Origin: Ideonella_A sp031398385 | Lineage (GTDB): Bacteria; Pseudomonadota; Gammaproteobacteria; Burkholderiales; Burkholderiaceae_C | Assembly (NCBI GenBank): GCA_031398385.1 | Contig: JANNNE010000125.1 | Location: 1 to 13,066, forward strand | Reading direction: 5' to 3' | DNA: 13,066 nt | Shown here: one piece after another, positions 7,191 to 13,066 of the stretch | Layout of the letters: the number at the start of each line of letters is the position of its first letter | Position numbering within the stretch: position 1 is the first letter of the stretch | The notes under the pieces: generated by a model | Databases searched by the model: none | Told to the model about the DNA's origin: nothing | The model's input: only the letters and a program-made list of their open reading frames with translations | Translations under genes and position numbers: made by a program

Positions 7191-7969
7191 GCGGCTTCTC
7201 CCAGGTAGGCGGTCTGCACGTCCGGATCGGCCGTGATCTGCGCGTAGCTGCCTTCGGCGATCTTCTTGCCGTAGTTCAGCACCACGCAGCGGTCGGTCAC
7301 CCGTTCGATCACGTTCATCTCGTGTTCGATCAGCACCACCGACAGCTGCGCCATCTTGCCGCGAACCTGCAGGATGTCGCGCATCAGTTCGTCGGTCTCG
7401 TCGTGGGTCATGCCGGCCGACGGTTCGTCAAGCAGCAGCAGTCTGGGCTGGCTCATCAGCGCGCGGCAGACCTCGATGCGCCGCCGATCGATCATCGTGA
7501 AGGTGTCGACCGGATCGAACAGGTGATCGACCAGCGGCGGGCTGAAGATCTGCAGCAGGCCGCGCACCTTCTCGACATAGGCCTCGTATTCGGCCTTGAA
7601 GGCCTTGCGCCGCAACAGGTTGAATACCAGCCCGTGCTGCATGTGCTGATAGTCGCCGATCACGACGTTGTCGAACACCGTCAGCGACAGCGAAAGCCGC
7701 GACCGCTGAAAGGTGCGCGCCACGCCGCTGCGGTAGATCGCCTGCGGCGTCTGGCCGATCACATCGGCGCCGGCCAGCGTGATGCGCCCGCTGCTCGCCT
7801 TGTACAGGCCGGTCAGCACGTTGAAGAAGGTCGTCTTGCCCGAACCGTTGGGTCCGATCAGGCCGAGGATCTCGCCGGGTCGAACCGTCATGTCGAGTTC
7901 GTCGAGCGCGGTCAGGCCGCCGAAGCGCATCGTCAGCTTGTCGACCGAAACCAGGGTGTTGTCGCTCAC
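7187..7969 (-). CDS. livG: Branched-chain/amide-type ABC transporter ATPase, LivG-like, with degenerate signature motif
   Basis: This 260-residue ATPase pairs with the LivF-like subunit. Walker A is GPNGSGKTT (39-47), the Q-loop Gln is residue 89 in RTFQRS, Walker B is LLLLDEPSAGM (Asp182, Glu183) and the switch His is 217 in IEHEM. The place of the LSGGQ signature is taken by FTMID (158-162), directly before RRRIEVCRAL, so the Gly-Gly core is absent. The rest of the protein is normal, and the reading frame is intact, so it is not a pseudogene on this evidence. The true start is the GTG at 7969, which overlaps the permease stop as GTGA. The frame is open much further upstream (to 9055), but that part is only antisense-like read-through over the permease gene. 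AGGGG lies about nine bases before the start. Confidence 0.9.
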   Translation of the reverse strand: MSDNTLVSVDKLTMRFGGLTALDELDMTVRPGEILGLIGPNGSGKTTFFNVLTGLYKASSGRITLAGADVIGQTPQAIYRSGVARTFQRSRLSLSLTVFDNVVIGDYQHMQHGLVFNLLRRKAFKAEYEAYVEKVRGLLQIFSPPLVDHLFDPVDTFTMIDRRRIEVCRALMSQPRLLLLDEPSAGMTHDETDELMRDILQVRGKMAQLSVVLIEHEMNVIERVTDRCVVLNYGKKIAEGSYAQITADPDVQTAYLGEAA

Positions 7970-9141
7970 GACGCAGACCCCTTGCGGAAGAAGATGCGGG
8001 TCTTGCGCGGCAGCAGGCCGTCCGGTCGGAACAGCAGAATCACGATCACCAGGCTGGCGAACAGCAGGAAGCGGTACTCCTGGATAAACTGCAGCTTCTC
8101 GGGCAGCACCAGCACGATGATTGCGGCCGGGATCAGGCCGACGATGTTGCCCAGCCCGCCGAGGATCACGATCGACAACAGCAGCAGCGAGTCGGCGAAC
8201 GTGAAATTGTTCGGGGCGACGAAGCCGGACACCATGCCGTACATCGCGCCGGCCAGCCCGGCGAAGAAATTGCCCAGCGTGAAGGCGACCACCTTCCAGC
8301 GCGCAATATGCAGGCCGAAGGTCGACGCTGCCGTCTCGTCGGTGCGGATGACGTCCATTGCCAGGCCGACCCACGAACGCTCGAGCGCACTCACCAATGC
8401 ATAGGCGAGCGCGAACAGCAGCAGGCTGAGCAGCGCATACGGCACGTAGAACGACAGGTCGATGCCCGGAATCTTCAGTCCGTCGTTGAGCTTGAAGCCG
8501 AACAGTTCCATGCCGGGCACCTGCAGGCCTTGCGGTCCGCCCAGCACATCGTTGACCTCGATGAAGGTCTTGAACAGGATGCCGAATGCAATCGTCACCA
8601 GCGCCGCGTAGTGGCCGCGGGTGCGCAGCACCGGCGCAATCAGCACCGAGCCAATCAGCGCGGCGATCAGGCCCGACAGCAGGATCACCAGCGGATGCGG
8701 AATCGCGGTGTGGGTGGCCATCACCGCGGTCGAATAGCTGCCGATGCCGAAAAAGGCTGCGCCGGCGAAATTGGCGACGCCGCTGTAGCCGAACTGCACC
8801 GTCAGGCCGAGGCAGGCGGTCGTGAACAGCAGCACCGAGCAGATCATCAGCAGCGTGAAGTGCTGGCTGTGAAAGGCCGCGATCAGCGCCAGTGCCGACA
8901 GCAGCGCCAGGCCGCGCGACAGCCCCGGGCGGTCTGCCGCGGCGAGTTCGACCTGACGGGTCGCCCCCAGCTTGCGGCTGATCGCCACTGCGACCCCGGC
9001 GAAAACCAGCAGCGCGGCAACACCGAGTTGCGACTCGGCATGCAGGAACAGCCACAAATAGACCGTCAGCGCGACGCTGACCAGCGCCAGCACCATCGGT
9101 GCATTTTTCTTGTTGCCTGGAAGCGGGAGGTTCATGGCCAT
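7966..9141 (-). CDS. livM: Branched-chain/amide-type ABC transporter permease, LivM-like
   Basis: The 391-residue inner-membrane protein is strongly hydrophobic with roughly nine or ten membrane segments. The core has the LivM pattern LGLTVQFGYSGVANFAGAAFFGIGSYSTAV (around 113-142). It also has the cytoplasmic coupling stretch ERSWVGLAMDVIRTDETAASTFGL, followed by GNFFAGLAGAMYG and ILGGLGNIVG near the C-terminal third. The final segment ends RPDGLLPRK. An N-terminal ~95-residue extension with two or three extra hydrophobic segments makes it longer than many homologues but in line with long LivM proteins. The ATG at 9141 shares one base with the stop of the preceding permease (TGATG); the ATG at 9135 is an alternative. 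It forms the channel with the LivH-like subunit. Confidence 0.93.
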   Translation of the reverse strand: MAMNLPLPGNKKNAPMVLALVSVALTVYLWLFLHAESQLGVAALLVFAGVAVAISRKLGATRQVELAAADRPGLSRGLALLSALALIAAFHSQHFTLLMICSVLLFTTACLGLTVQFGYSGVANFAGAAFFGIGSYSTAVMATHTAIPHPLVILLSGLIAALIGSVLIAPVLRTRGHYAALVTIAFGILFKTFIEVNDVLGGPQGLQVPGMELFGFKLNDGLKIPGIDLSFYVPYALLSLLLFALAYALVSALERSWVGLAMDVIRTDETAASTFGLHIARWKVVAFTLGNFFAGLAGAMYGMVSGFVAPNNFTFADSLLLLSIVILGGLGNIVGLIPAAIIVLVLPEKLQFIQEYRFLLFASLVIVILLFRPDGLLPRKTRIFFRKGSAS

Positions 9142-10070
9142 CAGACCCGTTGACTCGACTTTTCGGCGATCAGGCCGGTGGGTTTGAAGGCCATCAGGAT
9201 GATGACCACGGCAAACGCGAACACATCCTTGTAGGCGCTGGGCACACCGGGAATCAGCGCCGGCAGCATCGCACTGCCGAGCACCTGCAGCGCAGCGAAC
9301 AAAAAGCCCCCGATGATCGCGCCGTACAGGTTGCCCAGGCCGCCGAGGATCGCGGCCGCGAAGCCGATCACGCCGAGCAGCAGGCCGACATTGAAGTTGA
9401 CCTCGTTGTAGTACAGGCCGTTCATCACGCCGGCCAGCGCCGCCAGACCCGAGCCGAGCGCAAAGGTGAACAGCACCACCGCGTCGAAATTGATGCCCAT
9501 CAGCCGCGCCGTCTCACCGTCCTGCGCGACCGCGCGAATCGCCATCCCCAGCTTGGTGCGTGTGATCAGAAAATGCACCGCAGCGATCGACCCGAGCCCG
9601 CCGGCCAGCAGCAGCACGTTGTCCAGCCGCAGCGAGAAACTGCCGAACTGCAGCGCGTCGGTCGGCAGCAGCGCCGGAAACGGTTTCGGATTCGAGCCAT
9701 CGGGATAAAACAGCCGCACCGCCTCGCGGATCACGGTGCCCAGCATCAGCGTGGCCAGCAGCGTGTTCAGCGGTGGCGCCTTGTGCAGCGGCAGGATCAG
9801 GAAGCGCGCGATCACGGCGCCGAGCAGGCCGGTCAGCCCGACCGCGAACAGCACCACCGCCAGCAGTTGCAGACCGGGCGATTCGATGCCGATGTTGACC
9901 ATCGCGATCGCCGCCGACAGGCCGGCGAATGCTCCCACCATCAGGATGTCGCCGTGCGAAAACTTGATGACATCGAGCACGCCGAAGAACAGCGTGAAAC
10001 CGACCGCGACCATGGCGTAGATCATGCCCAGCATCAAGCCGTTGAACACATACTGACCGATCACACTCAT
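9141..10070 (-). CDS. livH: Branched-chain/amide-type ABC transporter permease, LivH-like
   Basis: This 309-residue inner-membrane permease has about eight membrane segments and the LivH hallmarks. These are YAMVAVGFTLFFGVLDVIKFSHGD near the N-terminus, TKLGMAIRAVAQDGETARLMGIN as the coupling helix, and AAILGGLGNLYGAIIGG toward the C-terminus, ending FKPTGLIAEK. I chose the ATG at 10070 (MSVIGQYVFNG); a TTG at 10091 is in frame but would add seven residues not expected in the family. The ribosome-binding site is weak. The gene begins 70 bases after the binding-protein stop, the longest gap inside the operon, and that gap holds a strong hairpin. Confidence 0.93.
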   Translation of the reverse strand: MSVIGQYVFNGLMLGMIYAMVAVGFTLFFGVLDVIKFSHGDILMVGAFAGLSAAIAMVNIGIESPGLQLLAVVLFAVGLTGLLGAVIARFLILPLHKAPPLNTLLATLMLGTVIREAVRLFYPDGSNPKPFPALLPTDALQFGSFSLRLDNVLLLAGGLGSIAAVHFLITRTKLGMAIRAVAQDGETARLMGINFDAVVLFTFALGSGLAALAGVMNGLYYNEVNFNVGLLLGVIGFAAAILGGLGNLYGAIIGGFLFAALQVLGSAMLPALIPGVPSAYKDVFAFAVVIILMAFKPTGLIAEKSSQRV

Positions 10071-10100
10071 CGCGACGCCCGAAAGAACCAAGATTCGAAG

Positions 10101-10132
10101 GCGGCGCCGGCAGCACCTGCTGCCGGTGCCGC
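10101..10132 (-). repeat. Intercistronic hairpin between binding-protein and permease genes
   Basis: Two 15-base arms (10101-10115 and 10118-10132) are complementary with one C/T difference that still allows a G-U pair. The loop is very short, so the real loop is probably a few bases larger. The stem is almost all G+C. On the transcribed strand the following bases are only moderately T-rich (TTCGAATCTTGGTTCTTTC), so it looks more like a partial terminator or a 3'-end protector of the binding-protein message than a full stop. Confidence 0.65.
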
Positions 10133-10140
10133 AGCAGGAT

Positions 10141-11313
10141 TCAAAGGCCGCTGAGCTTGCGCTTGCCCTTGCCGTAGCTGCTGTCTTCCCAGGCCACCCA
10201 GGCGCCGTCCTCGACCACGTATTTGGTGATCAGCGGAACGATGTTCTGGCGGTGGTCGTCGAAAGTCACCTTGCCGATGATGGTGTCGGCGTCCTTGGTC
10301 TTGTTCAGCACCTCCATCACCTTCTTGCGGTCGCGGCCGACCTTTTCGACCGCATCCATGATCAGGTTGGTGGCGGCGAACGCGAACGGACCGTAGGCCT
10401 CGGGCGGCTCGCCGTATTTCTGCTGCTGGTACTTGCCGGTGAAGAACAGCCCGCCCGGCAGCTTTTCCCACGGTGCGCCTTCGATGAACGACAACGAGCC
10501 TTCGGCGAGTTCCTTGCCGGCACCGCTGATGTAGGCGTCGGACTTGATGCCCGACGTGCCCTGCAGCTGGGCCTTGATGCCGAGCTTCTCCATTTGCGTG
10601 CGGATGCGCACGCCCAACGGGGTCAGGCCGCCGAAGTAGATCACTTCGGGCTTCAGCTCGCGGATCTTGGTCAGCTCGGTGGTGAAGTCCTGCTGGTCGG
10701 CGGTGACGCCGAACGTGCCCAAAATGGTGCCGCCGGCCTTTTTCAGGTCTTCGCTGAAATACTTGTTGTGACCCTTGCCGTAGTCGGTGGTGTCATGAAT
10801 GATCGCCCACTTCTTGTAGCCCAGGCTGGTCATGAACTTGGCCGCGACCTCGTTCTGGTTGATCATCGTGCCGTTGACGCGGTGCACCGCCTTGTAGTCG
10901 TTGGCATAGGTCACGTCGGGCAATACCGCGCCCCAGACCACGGCCGGCATGCCGAAGCGGTTGTAGACGCTGGCGGTGGCCATCGCGACCGCCGAGCAGT
11001 AGTGCGTGACGCCGGCAACGATGCTGTTGTCGGCCGCGACCTTGGTCGCCACCTGCACGCCGACATTGGGCTTGCATTCGTCGTCCTGCGCCACCAGTTC
11101 GTAGGTGTATTTCGATTTCGGATCGGCATTGCGCAGCCGAACCGCCAGGTCGGCCGAGTTGCGCCCACCCAGCCCCATGTTCGACACGCCGCCGGTCAGT
11201 GGCGCGATGAAGGCGATCTTTACAACCTCTTTCGCGACGGCGGGCACGGCCCACGACAACGCGGCACAAGCCACGGCGGCCGATGCCACGACGGCGGTTT
11301 TTCTGGAGAGCAT
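10141..11313 (-). CDS. livK: Periplasmic amino-acid/amide-binding protein of a HAAT-type ABC importer, LivK-like
   Basis: The 390-residue product has a clear Sec signal peptide: a basic start (MLSRK), a hydrophobic core to about residue 22, and an AVA site with cleavage likely after Ala27. The mature protein belongs to the Leu/Ile/Val-binding (Peripla_BP_6) fold, beginning VVKIAFIAPLTG. Cys80 and Cys106 (QDDEC, THYCSA) are spaced like the conserved disulfide of LivK. The start is the ATG at 11313, which has AAGGAAA about six bases upstream and places the signal peptide at the N-terminus. An in-frame ATG 18 codons earlier (11367) lacks a ribosome-binding site. This is the first gene of the seven-gene operon and captures the substrate outside the membrane. 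The ligand cannot be read from sequence; the downstream hydrolase suggests an amide, ureide or carbamoyl amino acid. Confidence 0.93.
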   Translation of the reverse strand: MLSRKTAVVASAAVACAALSWAVPAVAKEVVKIAFIAPLTGGVSNMGLGGRNSADLAVRLRNADPKSKYTYELVAQDDECKPNVGVQVATKVAADNSIVAGVTHYCSAVAMATASVYNRFGMPAVVWGAVLPDVTYANDYKAVHRVNGTMINQNEVAAKFMTSLGYKKWAIIHDTTDYGKGHNKYFSEDLKKAGGTILGTFGVTADQQDFTTELTKIRELKPEVIYFGGLTPLGVRIRTQMEKLGIKAQLQGTSGIKSDAYISGAGKELAEGSLSFIEGAPWEKLPGGLFFTGKYQQQKYGEPPEAYGPFAFAATNLIMDAVEKVGRDRKKVMEVLNKTKDADTIIGKVTFDDHRQNIVPLITKYVVEDGAWVAWEDSSYGKGKRKLSGL

Positions 11314-11355
11314 GGTGTTTCCTTCGGTTGAAGTGGACGAGCGATCGAATTCCGA

Positions 11356-11378
11356 CAACTTGCTCATTTTTCAAGTTG
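11356..11378 (-). repeat. Inverted repeat at the 5' end of the livK leader
   Basis: CAACTTG and CAAGTTG are perfect 7-base arms around a 9-base spacer. In the predicted transcript they form a hairpin from about +3 to +25, whose loop contains the unused in-frame ATG at 11367. It shares four bases with the neighbouring repeat, so the two stems cannot form together. It could stabilise the 5' end or be a second operator. Confidence 0.45.
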
Positions 11379-11396
11379 CTTGAATACAGAAGCAAC
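11375..11396 (-). repeat. Inverted repeat overlapping the -12 element
   Basis: GTTGCTT and AAGCAAC are perfect 7-base arms around an 8-base spacer. On the minus strand the first arm covers the -12 box and the second reaches the predicted transcription start. A protein bound here would block polymerase, so it is an operator candidate, for instance for the XRE-cupin regulator encoded at the operon's end. That assignment is inference. Confidence 0.45.
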
Positions 11397-11406
11397 GTTT
11401 ATGCCA
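11391..11406 (-). promoter_or_regulatory. Sigma-54 (RpoN) -24/-12 promoter of the transporter operon
   Basis: On the minus strand the sequence TGGCATAAACGTTGCT matches the sigma-54 consensus TGGCAC-G-N4-TTGCW in every invariant position. The GG (-25/-24) and GC (-13/-12) dinucleotides have the correct spacing. The two differences are C to T and G to A in the less strict bases. The predicted start is near 11380, which leaves a 67-base leader before the livK-like ATG. I found no convincing NtrC enhancer site in the 200 bases upstream, so the activator is unknown. Confidence 0.7.
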
Positions 11407-11614
11407 CAGTCGACCGAGCTTGGCGAAGGGTATAAACCCGCCTGCCGGACGCCTGTCTCCCCCCTGCACTGAATGCCTGCTGCGCCGCGCTGACGACCCA
11501 GCCGTTCTGACACGCCAGCCGAGGGTCGAAACATCGCTGAACAGGTCCGCACCGCTGCGCGCGTCCATTTGTCGCGTCGCCGATCGCGTCGCGGAGCTCC
11601 GGGTCAGCGTGGCT

Positions 11615-12667
11615 TCAAGACAGTGCGCGATCGATTTCGCGCCTTGCGGCCTCACGTTTCTCCACCGACAGGAACGAATGCCGGGCGGCCTGCTGCGCCA
11701 TCGCGATCAGATCGGCCGCGGTCAGCGGCGTGTCGCGTAGCAGTGCTGCCGCCTCCTGGCTGTGGGTGATGCAGCTGATCAGCCGGTTGTCGGTGTGGAA
11801 GCTCAATGACAGGCCGGCGCGCCACAGTGCGGCGATCGGGTGCTCGCCGATCGAGGCTGCCGCGCCGGTGTGCAGGTTGCTGGTCGGACAGACCTCGAGG
11901 TGCAGGTCCAGTGCCAGCGCGTCGTCGATCAGGTGGCGCTGCGCCGGATCGTGTAACGCGTCCACCAGCCGCACGCCGTGGCCGATCCGGCGCGCACCGA
12001 GGCGGGCCGCTTCCAGTACCCGCTGCGCGCTGTCGGCTTCGCCCGCGTGCAATGTGATCGGCAGTCCGGCGTCACGCAGTTGTTGCAAGGCCCTGGCATG
12101 TTGGTCGGGCGGAAAACCCGCCTCCGGCCCGGCCAGGTCGAAGCCGACCACGCCCTGGCCCTGATAGTTGATCGCCAGGCGCGCCGCGCGCTCGGTCTGC
12201 TCGGGCGGCAGGTGGCGCATCGCGCAGACGATCAGGCCGCTCGGCAACGGGCTGTCGTGCAGACCCTGCAACAGCGCTTCGACGGCCGATTCACCGGAGA
12301 TGCCATGGGCCTCGAACAGCAACGGCGCGATGCGGAATTCGGCCAGCACGACGCCGTCGGCGCGTGCGTCCTCGGCCGCTTCGAAGGCGACGCGGCGCAG
12401 CGCGGCCGGGTCGGCCATTGCAGCGACGGTCAGCGCGAAGCCGTCCAGGTAGCGTTCCAGGCTGCCGGCATGGGCGTTGGCTTCGAACCAGGCGCTCAAG
12501 CCGGCGACGTCGGCTGCGGGCGACGCCAGGCGGCGCCGCTGCAACAGTTCCAGCAGCGTGGCCACGCGCAGGCCGCCGTCCAGGTGCTCGTGCAGCAGCA
12601 CCTTGGGCAGCTTGCGCGCAATCTCCAAGGCTGTGTCGTCGGCAGAAACTGCAATCGGGGCGCTCAT
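11615..12667 (-). CDS. add: Adenosine deaminase
   Basis: The 350-residue protein is a metal-dependent TIM-barrel deaminase that converts adenosine (and probably deoxyadenosine) to inosine. Zinc ligands are His26 and His28 in the HEHLDG motif, His207 in LHAGEAD and Asp293 in FHTDNRLIS. The catalytic Glu210 and His230 (GHGVRL) are present, as are the FDLAGPE (176-182) and EVCPTSN (258-264) motifs. The TDN form near Asp293, in place of TDDP, occurs in part of the bacterial adenosine deaminase family, so adenine or aminofutalosine deaminase is less likely but not excluded. No signal peptide; it should be cytoplasmic. The ATG at 12667 has only a weak AGG upstream. It is divergent from a nucleoside-type binding-protein gene 110 bp away, which supports a purine-nucleoside role. 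Confidence 0.93.
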   Translation of the reverse strand: MSAPIAVSADDTALEIARKLPKVLLHEHLDGGLRVATLLELLQRRRLASPAADVAGLSAWFEANAHAGSLERYLDGFALTVAAMADPAALRRVAFEAAEDARADGVVLAEFRIAPLLFEAHGISGESAVEALLQGLHDSPLPSGLIVCAMRHLPPEQTERAARLAINYQGQGVVGFDLAGPEAGFPPDQHARALQQLRDAGLPITLHAGEADSAQRVLEAARLGARRIGHGVRLVDALHDPAQRHLIDDALALDLHLEVCPTSNLHTGAAASIGEHPIAALWRAGLSLSFHTDNRLISCITHSQEAAALLRDTPLTAADLIAMAQQAARHSFLSVEKREAARREIDRALS

Positions 12668-12717
12668 GCCTGATGCTAACGAGCAGCGCGGGACAATGAC
12701 TCATGCGTGGATGAACA

Positions 12718-12746
12718 GCGACAGCCGCGCTCCGTCTTGATATCCT
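12718..12746 (+). promoter_or_regulatory. Candidate sigma-70 promoter of the BMP-family gene
   Basis: GCGACA (12718-12723) and TATCCT (12741-12746) are each 4/6 matches to the -35 and -10 boxes, with the ideal 17-base spacing. Transcription would start near 12753, just ahead of the GGAGG ribosome-binding site at 12764. No comparably good promoter for the divergent deaminase gene was seen in the 110-bp gap. Confidence 0.4.
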
Positions 12747-12777
12747 GCCGGCAATCACACCCCGGAGGCTTTGCGCC

Positions 12778-13066
12778 ATGACTTTCAAGACCAGCCTGCT
12801 TGCAGCCGCCTTGTTTACCGGCGGTCTGGCCCACGCCGAACCGGCAGTCATCTACGACATGGGCGGCAAGTTCGACAAATCCTTCAACCAGGCCGCCTAC
12901 AACGGCGCCGAGCGCTGGAAGAAGGAAGCCGGCAAGGCCTACCTCGAATTCGAGATCAGCAACCCGACCCAGCGCGAGCAGGCCAAACGCCGCATGGCCG
13001 AACGCGGCGCCGACCCGATCGTCGGCATCGGCTTCAGCCAGGGCAGCACGATGGAGAAGGTGGCGA
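12778..13066 (+). CDS. BMP/PnrA-family substrate-binding protein (3' end outside window)
   Basis: Only the first 96 codons are present. A GGAGG ribosome-binding site nine bases upstream fixes the ATG. A Sec signal peptide covers residues 1-20 (MTFKTSLLAAALFTGGLAHA), with cleavage after the AHA. There is no lipobox Cys, so it is probably a soluble periplasmic protein. The mature start reads AVIYDMGGKFDKSFNQAAYNGAERW, which is the basic-membrane-protein (PF02608) signature region, followed by a second strand at DPIVGIGFSQG. Family members with known ligands bind purine nucleosides for ABC import. The divergent adenosine deaminase fits this. Permease and ATPase genes would be expected beyond the window edge. 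Confidence 0.9.
   Translation, partial: MTFKTSLLAAALFTGGLAHAEPAVIYDMGGKFDKSFNQAAYNGAERWKKEAGKAYLEFEISNPTQREQAKRRMAERGADPIVGIGFSQGSTMEKVA

Larger units (their letters stand above)
11314..11614. other. 301-bp control region between adenosine deaminase and the transporter operon
   Basis: The livK-proximal third holds the sigma-54 promoter and two overlapping inverted repeats. Farther away are a small GGGTATAAACCC palindrome (11427-11438 area) and a 9-base direct repeat, TCGCGTCGC, at 11572-11580 and 11584-11592. I see no gene, no hairpin-plus-T-run terminator for the deaminase gene, and no clear activator site. Confidence 0.5.

Noticed and set aside
7970..9055. Long 5' extension of the livG-like frame (to 9055)
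   Set aside because: This part overlaps the livM-like gene in another frame and has low-complexity Arg/Ala/Gly composition. The family start is the GTG at 7969.
9099..11331. Two long plus-strand frames (9099-10154 and 10126-11331)
   Set aside because: Both are antisense to the permease and binding-protein genes, and their composition lacks any domain signal.
11572..11592. TCGCGTCGC direct repeat considered as a regulator site
   Set aside because: Two short GC-rich copies 12 bases apart are plausible by chance, and the site is far from any start.
11364..11655. Short minus-strand frames between adenosine deaminase and livK
   Set aside because: They have no ribosome-binding site, use alternative starts or overlap the deaminase end, and cover the sigma-54 promoter region.

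Overview
The window is high-GC DNA with dense, tightly packed genes. The gene content (several Liv-type amino-acid/amide transport genes, a GGDEF protein and an ArsR-SRPBCC pair) suggests a Proteobacterium, most likely a Betaproteobacterium of the Burkholderiales/Rhodocyclales kind. That assignment is inference from composition and gene style; there is no rRNA or other marker here. I see no mobile element, tRNA, rRNA or CRISPR array.

Layout. (1) Positions 10-1341 (+) encode a soluble diguanylate cyclase with an intact inhibitory site. (2) Positions 1523-1774 (+) encode an 83-residue predicted membrane protein. It is followed by a ~200 bp convergent intergenic region rich in inverted repeats. 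(3) Positions 4395 down to 1976 (-) form a four-gene operon: ArsR-type repressor, AHSA1/SRPBCC protein, DUF4287-DUF5655 protein and an epoxide-hydrolase-like alpha/beta hydrolase. A perfect 20-bp palindrome sits on the presumed -10 region, directly before the arsR start codon. (4) Positions 11313 down to 4556 (-) form a seven-gene operon: periplasmic binding protein, two permeases, two ATPases (a complete branched-chain/amide-type ABC importer), an M20-type carbamoylase/ureidopropionase amidohydrolase and an XRE-cupin regulator. The permease, ATPase and hydrolase genes overlap or nearly abut. A good sigma-54 -24/-12 promoter lies 5' of the binding-protein gene. (5) Positions 12667-11615 (-) encode adenosine deaminase. 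It is divergent from a 3'-truncated BMP/PnrA-family nucleoside-binding lipoprotein-type SBP gene starting at 12778 (+).

How the genes may work together. The seven-gene operon reads as a nitrogen-scavenging unit. The importer would bring in a small amide or ureide (for example an N-carbamoyl amino acid), the Zn hydrolase would release the amino acid and ammonia, and the XRE-cupin protein would sense a small ligand. The sigma-54 promoter fits control by nitrogen status. The adenosine deaminase/BMP pair reads as purine-nucleoside capture and deamination. The ArsR operon looks like an autoregulated small-molecule response unit of unknown substrate.

The points most worth a second look are the sigma-54 promoter with its overlapping inverted repeats, the LivG-like ATPase that lacks a normal ABC signature, the near-leaderless arsR start under its palindrome, and the hairpin between the binding-protein gene and the permease genes.
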